Positions 1-5,620 of a DNA stretch of 5,691 bases are shown here, piece after piece (the first letter of the stretch is position 1; each line of letters begins with the position of its first letter). The stretch lies in the NCBI GenBank assembly GCA_003557765.1, contig PWNO01000300.1, forward strand, positions 1 through 5,691. Reading direction: 5' to 3'. The stretch comes from Bacteroidales bacterium (lineage in GTDB: Bacteria > Bacteroidota > Bacteroidia > Bacteroidales > UBA7960). A program made the translations under genes and the position numbers. Below the pieces are notes generated by a model. That model had not been told where the DNA came from, ran no database searches, and was given only the letters and a program-made list of their open reading frames with translations.

Positions 1-262
1 GCGTGGATACTCATACGCAATGCGCAGACACTCACGCGCAATGCATCGACACCCCCCCACCCCCCACCGAACCCCGCCAGGGGTTCAATACGAATAACCA
101 CGCATGCAATGCGTGGGATACGCGCACGCAATACGCCGATACTCACACACAATGCGTAGGATACGCCCACGTAATGCGTAGAGCGTGGATACTCACACGC
201 AACACACGTACACCCACATGCAATACGCAAACACCAGCATACAACGCCAAGATACTTCATGG
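1..262. repeat. Degenerate ~21-bp tandem repeat array
   Basis: The stretch is built from about nine or ten imperfect copies of a unit close to GCGTNGATACTCACACGCAAT. Clear units lie at 1-21, 22-42, 111-132, 133-153, 154-175, 176-203, 204-224 and 225-245, with a partial copy at the right edge. Most are 21 or 22 bp long; one is 28 bp. The junction of adjoining units often reads ACGCAATGCGT, a near-palindrome with five-base arms around a central A, and the copy at 98-116 expands it to a seven-base stem (CCACGCA/TGCGTGG) with a five-base loop. A C-rich segment plus a hairpin (52-86) interrupts the array. It begins at base 1, so it probably extends left of the window. The 21-bp period keeps one frame open as a seven-residue protein repeat, which I regard as a by-product. 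Function is unknown; it sits directly upstream of the DUF2207 gene. Confidence 0.75.
52..86. repeat. C-rich tract followed by perfect hairpin
   Basis: Seven Cs (52-58), six Cs (60-65) and two Cs (67-68) are separated by single As, so the minus strand carries G2-T-G6-T-G7. Immediately after comes a perfect inverted repeat, GAACCCC (69-75), loop GCCA, GGGGTTC (80-86). No T-run follows on either strand, so it is not a standard intrinsic terminator. The G-rich minus strand could in principle fold into a two-layer quadruplex, but this is inference only. Confidence 0.6.
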
Positions 263-269
263 ATTTACG

Positions 270-277
270 TATTTTTG
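270..277 (+). promoter_or_regulatory. Candidate -7 element for the DUF2207 gene
   Basis: TATTTTTG matches the Bacteroidota -7 consensus TAnnTTTG exactly and lies 36 bases before the ATG at 314. No TTG is visible 19-21 bases upstream, so only half of the promoter is supported. Between this site and the start codon, the 10-mer CATAACCCCA occurs twice (284-293 and 297-306, 13-bp pitch) in the presumed leader. No Shine-Dalgarno sequence is visible. Confidence 0.35.
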
Positions 278-313
278 TGATGACATAACCCCAAATCATA
301 ACCCCATAGACCC

Positions 314-2137
314 ATGAAAAAAAACACCGCTCACCTTATGATCATTACCCTCCTCCTGCTTGTCGCCGACCATGCGACGGCCCGTGAGTACCATATCAAC
401 AGACTGAACATCACCGCAGAGCTTGGTCCTGACGGCAGCATGCAGGTGCACGAAGAGCGGGAGTTTACCTTTGATGGGTCTTTTTCAGAAGTTTTCCGTA
501 CGTTTCCTCTGGATGGCAAGGCAAGCTTTGAAGATTTTGAAGTGTGGGTCGACGGTCGCCCACTACCTTTTGCCGACACCAAGGAGTCTGGCACGGCAAT
601 GCTCGACCCCCACGATGATTACCAGGAGCTGCGGATCTTTATCGACGCTGAGGACACTGACAAGCTGATTGGCATCAGCTTCGTGGCTACTGGTGCCATT
701 GAACGACACAAAGATGCTGCCATCCTTTATTATCAGCTGCTTTCTGATGAGTGGGCCGTGCCAACCAGAAACATCCACGCGCGGATCATCCCCCCTGTGC
801 CGCTCGCTGACGATCAGTTACGGCATTGGGTGCATGGCTCGTTGGATGCCGTTTCCACCATGGAGGATGATGGCGTTGTCGCGATAGCCCTGGACCGGCT
901 TCCAGGAAACCAGTTTTTGGAAATCAGGGCCTTATATCCTGAAAGCGTATTTTACGATATGTCGCAAAGCCCAGATGAGATTACTGAAGATGTACTTGAA
1001 GAGGTGGCGATCCTGGTGGAAGAAGCCAACAGGATGCGGGAAGATGCCCTCAAACGCGAAAAAGAGGAAAAGGAACGGGCTGAACGCCAGGCTGAGCGGC
1101 ATCAACAGGGAAGACAGATCGCCATTCCTTTGGCCTTGCTGGTAGTGATCCTGTGGTCCTGGCTATTTCGCCGCTACCGGAACAAACCTTTGCTGAACGA
1201 AAAACCGGGCGCCTTCTCTATCCTTCCCGACAAAGAGCGCCCCGCGATGATCAATTACCTCCTGAATGGCACTTTTGTAAATAGCCACGCCTTGATATCC
1301 ACGATATTTGACCTTGCTCATCGAGACTTCATTACTATAAAGGAAAGCGAAAAAAAGGGAAAGCCTCTCTTTGGCAAGCCCAAGCCCGAACTATCCTTAT
1401 TACTTAACCAGGAAAAAAGGGAGCAGGCGGCGCAAGAACTGCTGCCCTATGAGAAAAAACTGATCCGGTTCCTTTTTGAAGACCTTGCTGAAACGCCTGG
1501 GGAGGTCAGCCTGGCCAGGTTAAAAAAGAAACAGACGCGCACGCAAAGGTTTTTTAGTTCGTGGACCAAGACGGTAAAACGGGATGGCAAACAGAAAGAC
1601 TGGTTTGACAAGCGCAGCATTAAAGGTCAGCAGCTGGGGATCTTGTTCGGAGCTTTGCTGATGATCGGCTTCCTGATGTTAGCTGTCTTTTTATACGGAC
1701 CGTGGCTTCTGATCCCCGCCGGAGTATCTCTGCTGGCCTTGCTGGGATCCATCGCTATCGCACACCGCACGGAAGCTGGGGAGAAGGCCTACCAGCAGTG
1801 GAAATACCTTAGAAATTATCTTAAAAAACATGATTTTGAATCAGATATGCGGGAGATGGATGCCTTTACAGTGAACGCTTACCTTGTTTACGGGATGGCC
1901 ATGGGCCTTGGGCCCAAATACTTCAAACGCCTCACCAAAGGCATTGAATCGCACGGTTACCAATCGTATCTGCCCTGGATCATTATGCATCAGCATAGCC
2001 TGACCAGTTTTGGTGAGACCATCAACCAGGTGATCACCACAACGAGTACCACGATGAGCTCAGCGAGTGGAATGGGTGGTGGTGGCACCGCAGGTGGCGG
2101 AGGAGGTGCGGCTTCTGGTGGGGGAGGAGCCAGGTAG
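314..2137 (+). CDS. DUF2207 family membrane protein
   Basis: This 607-residue protein has the full layout of the DUF2207 (PF09972) family. A signal peptide covers about residues 1-23 (hydrophobic core IITLLLLVA, likely cleavage after ATA). An extracytoplasmic beta-rich domain follows to about residue 215, containing YHINRLNITAELGPDGSMQV and the family-typical pattern of a predicted beta strand followed by a charged turn. Residues 222-266 are highly charged and probably helical or coiled coil. A membrane segment lies at about 268-285, a cytoplasmic-looking basic region at 286-438, and two close membrane segments at about 441-461 and 463-484. The C-terminal part includes RTEAGEKAYQQWKYLRNYL and NAYLVYGMAMGLG, typical of the family, and it ends in a glycine-rich tail (587-605). 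The biochemical role of the family is not established. The ATG at 314 is chosen because the signal peptide begins there. The gene stands alone on its strand, and nothing in the sequence suggests truncation or a frameshift. Confidence 0.9.
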   Translation: MKKNTAHLMIITLLLLVADHATAREYHINRLNITAELGPDGSMQVHEEREFTFDGSFSEVFRTFPLDGKASFEDFEVWVDGRPLPFADTKESGTAMLDPHDDYQELRIFIDAEDTDKLIGISFVATGAIERHKDAAILYYQLLSDEWAVPTRNIHARIIPPVPLADDQLRHWVHGSLDAVSTMEDDGVVAIALDRLPGNQFLEIRALYPESVFYDMSQSPDEITEDVLEEVAILVEEANRMREDALKREKEEKERAERQAERHQQGRQIAIPLALLVVILWSWLFRRYRNKPLLNEKPGAFSILPDKERPAMINYLLNGTFVNSHALISTIFDLAHRDFITIKESEKKGKPLFGKPKPELSLLLNQEKREQAAQELLPYEKKLIRFLFEDLAETPGEVSLARLKKKQTRTQRFFSSWTKTVKRDGKQKDWFDKRSIKGQQLGILFGALLMIGFLMLAVFLYGPWLLIPAGVSLLALLGSIAIAHRTEAGEKAYQQWKYLRNYLKKHDFESDMREMDAFTVNAYLVYGMAMGLGPKYFKRLTKGIESHGYQSYLPWIIMHQHSLTSFGETINQVITTTSTTMSSASGMGGGGTAGGGGGAASGGGGAR

Positions 2138-2481
2138 GGATGTATGTAGTGGATAGCGGGAAGTGAGAAGCAAGCAAGAAGAAAGAGAGACTTTGGCAGG
2201 GTATACGTTATCTGCTGAATTTCATTTATTTGTTGCAGTGCGTTATCTGCTGGGATATCAATACTGACAGAGCCATTTCGATTTATGTTTCCTCGGACAA
2301 ACATGTTGCTAAGACAGCTTGCAGCACCCAAGACCCAACACCCAAAAACTTTATCACCTAACAATCAAAGAGTTGAAAAATGGGCGTTGGCGACGCGCAC
2401 AAAACAGGAAATATCTTCAATAATTTGGGCTGTCTGTAACCCGGTACCAATAGCCAGAAGCCAAATACAGACCTTTCGTCC
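2138..2481. other. Convergent intergenic region without a clear gene
   Basis: The 344 bases between the stop of the DUF2207 gene and the stop of the ChaN-like gene hold no convincing gene. The 12-mer CGTTATCTGCTG occurs twice in direct orientation (2206-2217 and 2241-2252). Purine-rich sequence at 2150-2190 and a CCCAAGACCCAACACCCAAA stretch near 2329-2348 give a low-complexity look. A minus-strand reading frame from 2364 stays open through here into the antisense of the DUF2207 gene, but it is proline-rich only because it opposes the glycine tail. I looked for intrinsic terminators for the two converging genes and found no strong stem followed by a T-run. Confidence 0.6.
2206..2252. repeat. 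12-bp direct repeat, 35-bp pitch
   Basis: CGTTATCTGCTG is present at 2206-2217 and again at 2241-2252. The bases between do not match further. It could be a chance pair, the trace of a small duplication, or a protein-binding pair; the sequence does not decide. Confidence 0.5.
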
Positions 2482-3354
2482 TTAGTAAGTCTTCGTCATC
2501 GTTGCGGGCACTGCGATGATGAAGTCAGCCAGGCCGTGGTGCGCATCCTGAAGCTCATCGACAGCATCCTGTTCAACGGTGCTGATGGTGAGCACTTCAA
2601 GGTTCTTTTCACTGTATTCGTGCAGATACCAAACGATGCCTTCATCATTATTGGAGTGGTATGCTCCGTGGAAATGGATGAAAATGCCGTTTTCTGACAA
2701 ATTCTGGAGAATGAAATAAGCCATTGTTGCATCCTTGATCGCCTGCGCCTTAGGGAAGTTCTCGGTGCCGTGGGCGGGCAGGCCTTCCATCTCAAGCATC
2801 GCCCGGTATCCCGGCAGATCAGGGTCATACGGAACCGGCAGCGGGGCGATCCAGGACAGTGCTTCTTCGCTCAGGGCCTCTAAGGCTTCAAATCCTCCGC
2901 GGTGTACCATGGCGGCATACCTGCGCGGGATGTTTGTGGCAATGAAGTCGAGGCCGTTTTCCCTGGCCAGCTCGACCAACGGACGGTAATCCGTGTCGTA
3001 ATTGTTCCAGAGCCGGGCTTCAGACGTGAAATGTCTTTCCATGATGAGCCCGCTGAAATATTCATCCAGGATCACCTGGTTGTCGGCCTCAAACATCTCT
3101 GCGCCAAGCACGAACTCTGTACCCGCATGTGCGTGCAGGTCGGTGCTGAGCTCCAGCTGCAGCCAGTGGGCAATGGGGTTATTGTGTAGTTCGCCAAACA
3201 GCACGATCTCGCTTGTCGTGGCTGCGGCCAGCAGCTCATCATAGCTTGCCGGTTGGCCATCCCGGTCAAAAAGCTGATAAGCAGGCTTGTCACTTCCGGC
3301 CGAAGCCGCCAGAAACATCATCTGAAAGAGAATCACAAATACAAGAGTTTTCAT
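2482..3354 (-). CDS. ChaN-like haem-binding exported protein
   Basis: The 290-residue product belongs to the ChaN / haem-binding uptake family (PF04187, Tiki superfamily). Visible family signatures are the N-terminal VLFGELHNNP (51-60), GAEMFEADNQ (84-93), the segment around NNYDTDYRPLVELA with IATNIPRRYA (117-147), KAQAIKDATMAYF (202-214) and the histidine-rich HFHGAYHSNNDEGI (227-240). Characterised ChaN from Campylobacter jejuni binds paired haems and is linked to iron regulation; the same role here is inferred from family membership. The frame is open back to an ATG at 3483, but I choose the ATG at 3354 because the sequence then starts with a classical signal peptide (MKTLVFVILFQMMFLAASA, cleavage near residue 19 or 20) and a GGAAAA stretch precedes it. 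An ATG at 3375 is the next alternative. There is no lipobox cysteine, so it is probably periplasmic rather than a lipoprotein. No TonB receptor or haem transporter gene is beside it. Confidence 0.88.
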   Translation of the reverse strand: MKTLVFVILFQMMFLAASAGSDKPAYQLFDRDGQPASYDELLAAATTSEIVLFGELHNNPIAHWLQLELSTDLHAHAGTEFVLGAEMFEADNQVILDEYFSGLIMERHFTSEARLWNNYDTDYRPLVELARENGLDFIATNIPRRYAAMVHRGGFEALEALSEEALSWIAPLPVPYDPDLPGYRAMLEMEGLPAHGTENFPKAQAIKDATMAYFILQNLSENGIFIHFHGAYHSNNDEGIVWYLHEYSEKNLEVLTISTVEQDAVDELQDAHHGLADFIIAVPATMTKTY

Positions 3355-3689
3355 TTTTCCGCGCGTTGAATTCATAAAATGGGATAAGTCAAAATTCTTT
3401 GGTGAACTGAAGGCAATGTTTTGAAAGACATAGTTCCCGGGTGACCGCAAAGGCCCGAAAAGCCGTTTAATCTGATTGTCCAATGAGCTGAATTGGCTCT
3501 GGTTATTTCAGCACCCCATATCATGCAGTTTGCATCAATGGCTCCGGGATTACACTGGTTCATTCGCAATGGTCCGATGCAAGTGATCCGTTTACCGGCA
3601 TAAAAGAGAGAAACGACTCAAACATATCAGAAGATCAGGATGGTCCTGATGTTCTGCGTCTCTGAAGAACACGGAAGGGAAAACTTTGT
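3355..3689. other. Intergenic region between deaminase and ChaN genes
   Basis: These 335 bases hold no gene that I can support. A short inverted pair, GCTGAA/TTCAGC, lies near 3486-3511 around a loop of about 14 bases. On the minus strand an isolated TATGTTTG (plus coordinates 3619-3626) matches the -7 consensus TAnnTTTG but has no TTG partner at the expected distance and would imply a leader of roughly 250 bases. The spacing suggests that the ChaN-like gene has its own promoter and is not tightly coupled to the deaminase gene upstream. Confidence 0.5.
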
Positions 3690-4199
3690 TCAGTTTTTTT
3701 TACCAGAAGGCCCATTTTTCAGGCCGTTTCCGGAAAAGGCAAGCGGCAGGAGGTCACGCACTTGTTCGATGACTGTGATGTGGCCTGATTCGTTGGCCAG
3801 CAGGATCTTCATCGGGGCCTCCTGGGCTAGCTCGTACTCGAGCAGCACCTGCCGGCATGCACCACAGGGGGATACGGGTTTGTTGACCTTTATGCGGTTG
3901 GATCGGGCACTGACTGCCATCACTTTCATCGGCATGCCGGGAAACATTGCTGACGCGGCAAAGGCAGCCACCCGCTCGGCACAAAGCCCACTCGGGTACG
4001 CCCCGTTTTCCTGGTTGGATCCTTTAACCACCTCCCCATTTTCAAGCAACACCGCTGCACCTACATAAAATGCCGAATAGGGCGCATAAGCCTGATCGCA
4101 CATCTGGCGAGACAAGGCAACGAGCTCCTGCTCTTGTTTGCTTAGCGCTTCCATATCCTCCACCTCATAATAATTGATGTGCACTTCTTTTTTTATCAT
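3690..4199 (-). CDS. cdd: Cytidine deaminase
   Basis: The 169-residue protein is a zinc-dependent cytidine deaminase, converting cytidine and deoxycytidine to uridine and deoxyuridine in cytosolic pyrimidine salvage. The catalytic signatures are intact: YAPYSAFYVGAAVL (38-51), the substrate-binding NQENGAYPSG (62-71), CAERVA with zinc ligand Cys73 and catalytic Glu75, and PCGACRQ with zinc ligands Cys112 and Cys115. The C-terminal LLPLAFS (150-156) is also typical. Its length fits the short, single-domain class, which usually forms tetramers, with an N-terminal extension of roughly 25 residues as is common in Bacteroidota. The frame is open to an ATG at 4274, but MIKKEVHINYYEVED at 4199 resembles the usual beginning of family members and the extra 25 residues look non-homologous, so I choose 4199. 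It ends in a lysine-rich tail. Divergently oriented to the YtxH cassette. Confidence 0.93.
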   Translation of the reverse strand: MIKKEVHINYYEVEDMEALSKQEQELVALSRQMCDQAYAPYSAFYVGAAVLLENGEVVKGSNQENGAYPSGLCAERVAAFAASAMFPGMPMKVMAVSARSNRIKVNKPVSPCGACRQVLLEYELAQEAPMKILLANESGHITVIEQVRDLLPLAFSGNGLKNGPSGKKN

Positions 4200-4229
4200 G
4201 GGTATATCTTTTTTGCAAATGGTGTTTTT

Positions 4230-4253
4230 GGCTTTTAGCTTTTGATAAAAGCC
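4230..4253 (-). promoter_or_regulatory. Perfect 8-bp hairpin in the deaminase leader
   Basis: GGCTTTTA (4230-4237) and TAAAAGCC (4246-4253) are perfect inverted arms around an eight-base loop. The structure lies 31-54 bases upstream of the deaminase start on the minus strand, so it would probably be in the transcript leader. No T-run follows it in the direction of transcription, which argues against termination; a role in mRNA stability or translation is possible but not shown. Confidence 0.45.
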
Positions 4254-4404
4254 CGGAATTATTTCCTTTGACATGCTTGTTTTGACAGAAAGGCAGACCG
4301 GATAAGTCCGCTAACCCTGATGCCCCACCATGACATAATAATCATTCATCTGCTTGTCAACCCACAGGCATGGCGCGTTTCAAAACAGCACCGTCAAAAA
4401 TAAC

Positions 4405-4431
4405 AACTCAGCAATAATTTTTTGCTTAGTT
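4405..4431. repeat. Inverted repeat between divergent genes
   Basis: Arms AACTCAGCAA (4405-4414) and TTGCTTAGTT (4422-4431) pair at nine of ten positions around a seven-base loop; the single mismatch is C4409 against T4427. Read on the minus strand it is followed by GTTATTTTTG, so it could be a weak terminator for stray minus-strand transcription. Its place next to a candidate minus-strand -7 element equally suits an operator. The sequence alone cannot separate these options. Confidence 0.45.
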
Positions 4432-4494
4432 ATACGCAAAAAGTGTTAAAAGGTTTGGAAATGAGCCTATGCAAAAGAAATCTGTCTCATTCGG

Positions 4495-4525
4495 TTGTGT
4501 ATAGATGGAAATTTTCTTATATTTG
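4495..4525 (+). promoter_or_regulatory. Bacteroidota-type promoter of the YtxH cassette
   Basis: TTG at 4495-4497 and TATATTTG at 4518-4525 are separated by 20 bases, matching the Bacteroidota housekeeping promoter pattern (TTTG or TTG, 19-21 bases, TAnnTTTG). Transcription should begin a few bases after 4525, giving a leader of about 75 bases before the ATG at 4607. This also shows that in-frame start codons at 4505 and 4532 are unlikely to be used for the downstream gene. Confidence 0.7.
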
Positions 4526-4606
4526 TTATTCATGCGAAAAAAAAGCAGGTATTTTATCCTGCGGCATGGTTTAATCGATTGTTTAACCCTTAAAAATGAA
4601 GATATT

Positions 4607-4861
4607 ATGAGTGCTTCTAGCGGAAAAGTATTGTTTGGATTTGTATTCGGAGCAGCTGTTGGTATCGCTGCCGGGCTGCTTTTTGCTCCAACATCAGTCA
4701 AGGAGACCAGGCAGAAATTGAATGAGATGGGTAAGGAATACTCAGAAGACCTGGGCAAACAGTTCAACGAAAAGTTTGATGAGCTGAAAAGCTACATTAA
4801 GGAAAAAACAGATGACGCCAAAGAGCGGGTGAAGAAGGCCATGCCCGAAGAGAGCAAATAA
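4607..4861 (+). CDS. YtxH domain-containing small membrane protein
   Basis: The 84-residue product matches the YtxH family (PF12732). A glycine/alanine-rich membrane segment at about residues 8-27 (GFVFGAAVGIAAGLLFAP) is followed by the hallmark APTSVKETRQKL and then a highly charged, probably continuous helix to the end. The membrane segment should anchor the protein in the inner membrane with the helix in the cytoplasm; YtxH proteins are often linked to stress or envelope functions, but their mechanism is unknown. The frame is open upstream to 4505, but I start at 4607 because MSASSGKVLFGF is the usual type of N-terminus and because the promoter at 4495-4525 lies inside the longer reading. 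It is the first gene of a three-gene plus-strand cassette, with 17 bases between its stop and the ATG at 4879 of the next gene. Confidence 0.85.
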   Translation: MSASSGKVLFGFVFGAAVGIAAGLLFAPTSVKETRQKLNEMGKEYSEDLGKQFNEKFDELKSYIKEKTDDAKERVKKAMPEESK

Positions 4862-4878
4862 CCGGTAACCTCATTTTC

Positions 4879-4938
4879 ATGGACGGCAAATAACTGTTTT
4901 CGAAAATTGCCAGTTTAAAAGACAACATCAAGAGGTAT
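4879..4938 (+). pseudogene. Interrupted 5' end of the holin-like gene
   Basis: ATG GAC GGC AAA TAA at 4879-4893 reads as four codons followed by a stop, and the same frame continues without further stops into the holin-like gene. The residues after the stop, LFSKIASLKDNIKRYLETK (from 4894), look like the charged amphipathic N-terminal helix normally found before the first membrane segment in this family. A single change from GAA or CAA to TAA would explain the arrangement. It may be a real nonsense mutation, a sequencing error, or a sign that translation starts downstream at the TTG at 4939. Confidence 0.5.
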
Positions 4939-5229
4939 TTGGAGACTAAGTCTTCTTACTACGGCATGCTGATATTTGAGAATGCAGTAAGAGGGCTTAG
5001 TCTTCTTATGGCCAGTGCCTTTACCCTGATGGCAGGACTGCTGGCTGTCCTGTTCCTGTCCGGAGCTGCCGCCATTTACCTGGGGCAGATCCTCGACTCC
5101 ATGCTTCATGGTATGTTGGTCTTGGCCGGCATATACATTCTCCTGGTCATCATCCTGTTGTTGGCCAAAAAACGCATCTTTGGCCGCATGGCCATCCGTA
5201 TCGTCAAAAAGTTTTTTATCGATCAATAG
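4939..5229 (+). CDS. Holin-like (PF07332) two-helix membrane protein
   Basis: As annotated from the TTG at 4939 the product is 96 residues. A short polar N-terminus ending in YYGMLIFENAVRG precedes a long hydrophobic helix (about 20-47), a short loop, a second helix (about 58-76) and a basic tail (KKRIFGRMAIRIVKKFF). This is the architecture of the PF07332 phage-holin-superfamily-III / YqjE-like family, which despite its name is mostly chromosomal and not tied to phage lysis. The start is uncertain: the reading frame shows homologous-looking sequence back to 4894 and a well-placed ATG at 4879, but a TAA at 4891-4893 separates them, so a shortened product from the TTG (or the ATG at 4966) is the only conventional option. 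The gene lies between the YtxH gene and a small helical protein and is probably co-transcribed with the former. Confidence 0.7.
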   Translation: METKSSYYGMLIFENAVRGLSLLMASAFTLMAGLLAVLFLSGAAAIYLGQILDSMLHGMLVLAGIYILLVIILLLAKKRIFGRMAIRIVKKFFIDQ

Positions 5230-5341
5230 GGGTAATAAAATGATGATGCCTGATCCTGGTTGTGTGTTTTGACGCAAATATATCGCGCCAATCAACCAAC
5301 TTCCGATCAACCGCAATTCCCCTGTTTCAACACCCGTCCTT

Positions 5342-5620
5342 ATGTTTGAAACCATACGAAATATCAAGACAATGGACGACATCCGGGTCGAAAAGGCGCG
5401 TTTGCGTTATGAATCGCTCATGGCCGAAAAAGAACTGGATGAAAGCCTGGGGGGGTTAGAAAAACTTTCCAACATCCTGGGCAACGTCAAACGCAGCTAC
5501 GCCGCATTTCAACAAGCCTACCAAATGTTTTCCCGGGTTTTCTCCTGGTTTAACCGCATGTTCTCAGGATTCAAAAAGAAGGCGCCCGACCCCGCCGAAG
5601 AGGAGCCCGTGAGTTTTTGA
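5342..5620 (+). CDS. Small charged helical protein, cassette third gene
   Basis: The 92-residue product has no motif that I can name. Residues 11-45 (MDDIRVEKARLRYESLMAEK onward) form a charged, heptad-like helix, residues 50-77 are aromatic-rich and amphipathic (SYAAFQQAYQMFSRVFSWF), and the tail is lysine-rich and then acidic. There is no signal peptide and no full membrane span, so a peripheral membrane protein is plausible. An ATG at 5372 (MDDIRVEK) is a realistic alternative start. It follows the holin-like gene after 112 bases with no clear gene and no obvious terminator; small proteins starting with a DIR-EK-RL-like helix are commonly encoded after YtxH/holin-like pairs in Bacteroidota, which I recall as a pattern and have not checked. 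Position and shape recall YqjK of enterobacteria, without proof of homology. Confidence 0.65.
   Translation: MFETIRNIKTMDDIRVEKARLRYESLMAEKELDESLGGLEKLSNILGNVKRSYAAFQQAYQMFSRVFSWFNRMFSGFKKKAPDPAEEEPVSF

Larger units (their letters stand above)
4200..4606. other. Divergent intergenic region with regulatory signals
   Basis: The 407 bases between the deaminase start and the YtxH start must serve both directions. They contain a leader hairpin on the deaminase side (4230-4253), a longer inverted repeat in the middle (4405-4431) and a full promoter on the YtxH side (4495-4525), each listed separately. On the minus strand TATTTTTG (plus coordinates 4395-4402) matches TAnnTTTG and could start a deaminase transcript with a leader of about 190 bases, although no TTG partner is seen 19-21 bases upstream of it. 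No coding region is evident. Confidence 0.6.

Noticed and set aside
1..262. CRISPR array
   Set aside because: The units are contiguous and degenerate with no unique spacers of constant length, and no cas gene is present.
3..317. Plus-strand frame of 104 codons with a DTHTQC-like seven-residue repeat, overlapping the DUF2207 start by ATGA
   Set aside because: The frame is open only because the DNA repeat is 21 bp. Composition is low-complexity, the periodicity decays, and no signal or domain is present.
1990..2364. Minus-strand frame of 124 codons with a proline-rich end
   Set aside because: Its C-terminal half is the antisense of the glycine-rich DUF2207 tail. The remainder has no recognisable domain.
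3355..3483. 43-residue N-terminal extension of the ChaN-like protein from the ATG at 3483
   Set aside because: It would bury the signal peptide and shows no family resemblance. The start at 3354 is more natural.
3640..4068. Plus-strand frame of 142 codons opposite the cytidine deaminase
   Set aside because: The opposite strand carries intact catalytic motifs of cytidine deaminase, so this is a shadow frame.
4939..5229. Reading the holin-like gene as part of a prophage lysis cassette
   Set aside because: No endolysin, tail or other phage gene is present, and PF07332 proteins beside YtxH genes are ordinary chromosomal genes.
4915..5382. Minus-strand frame of 155 codons opposite the holin-like gene
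   Set aside because: It lies antisense to a recognisable two-helix membrane protein and its own sequence is polar, glutamine-rich and unlike a known family.
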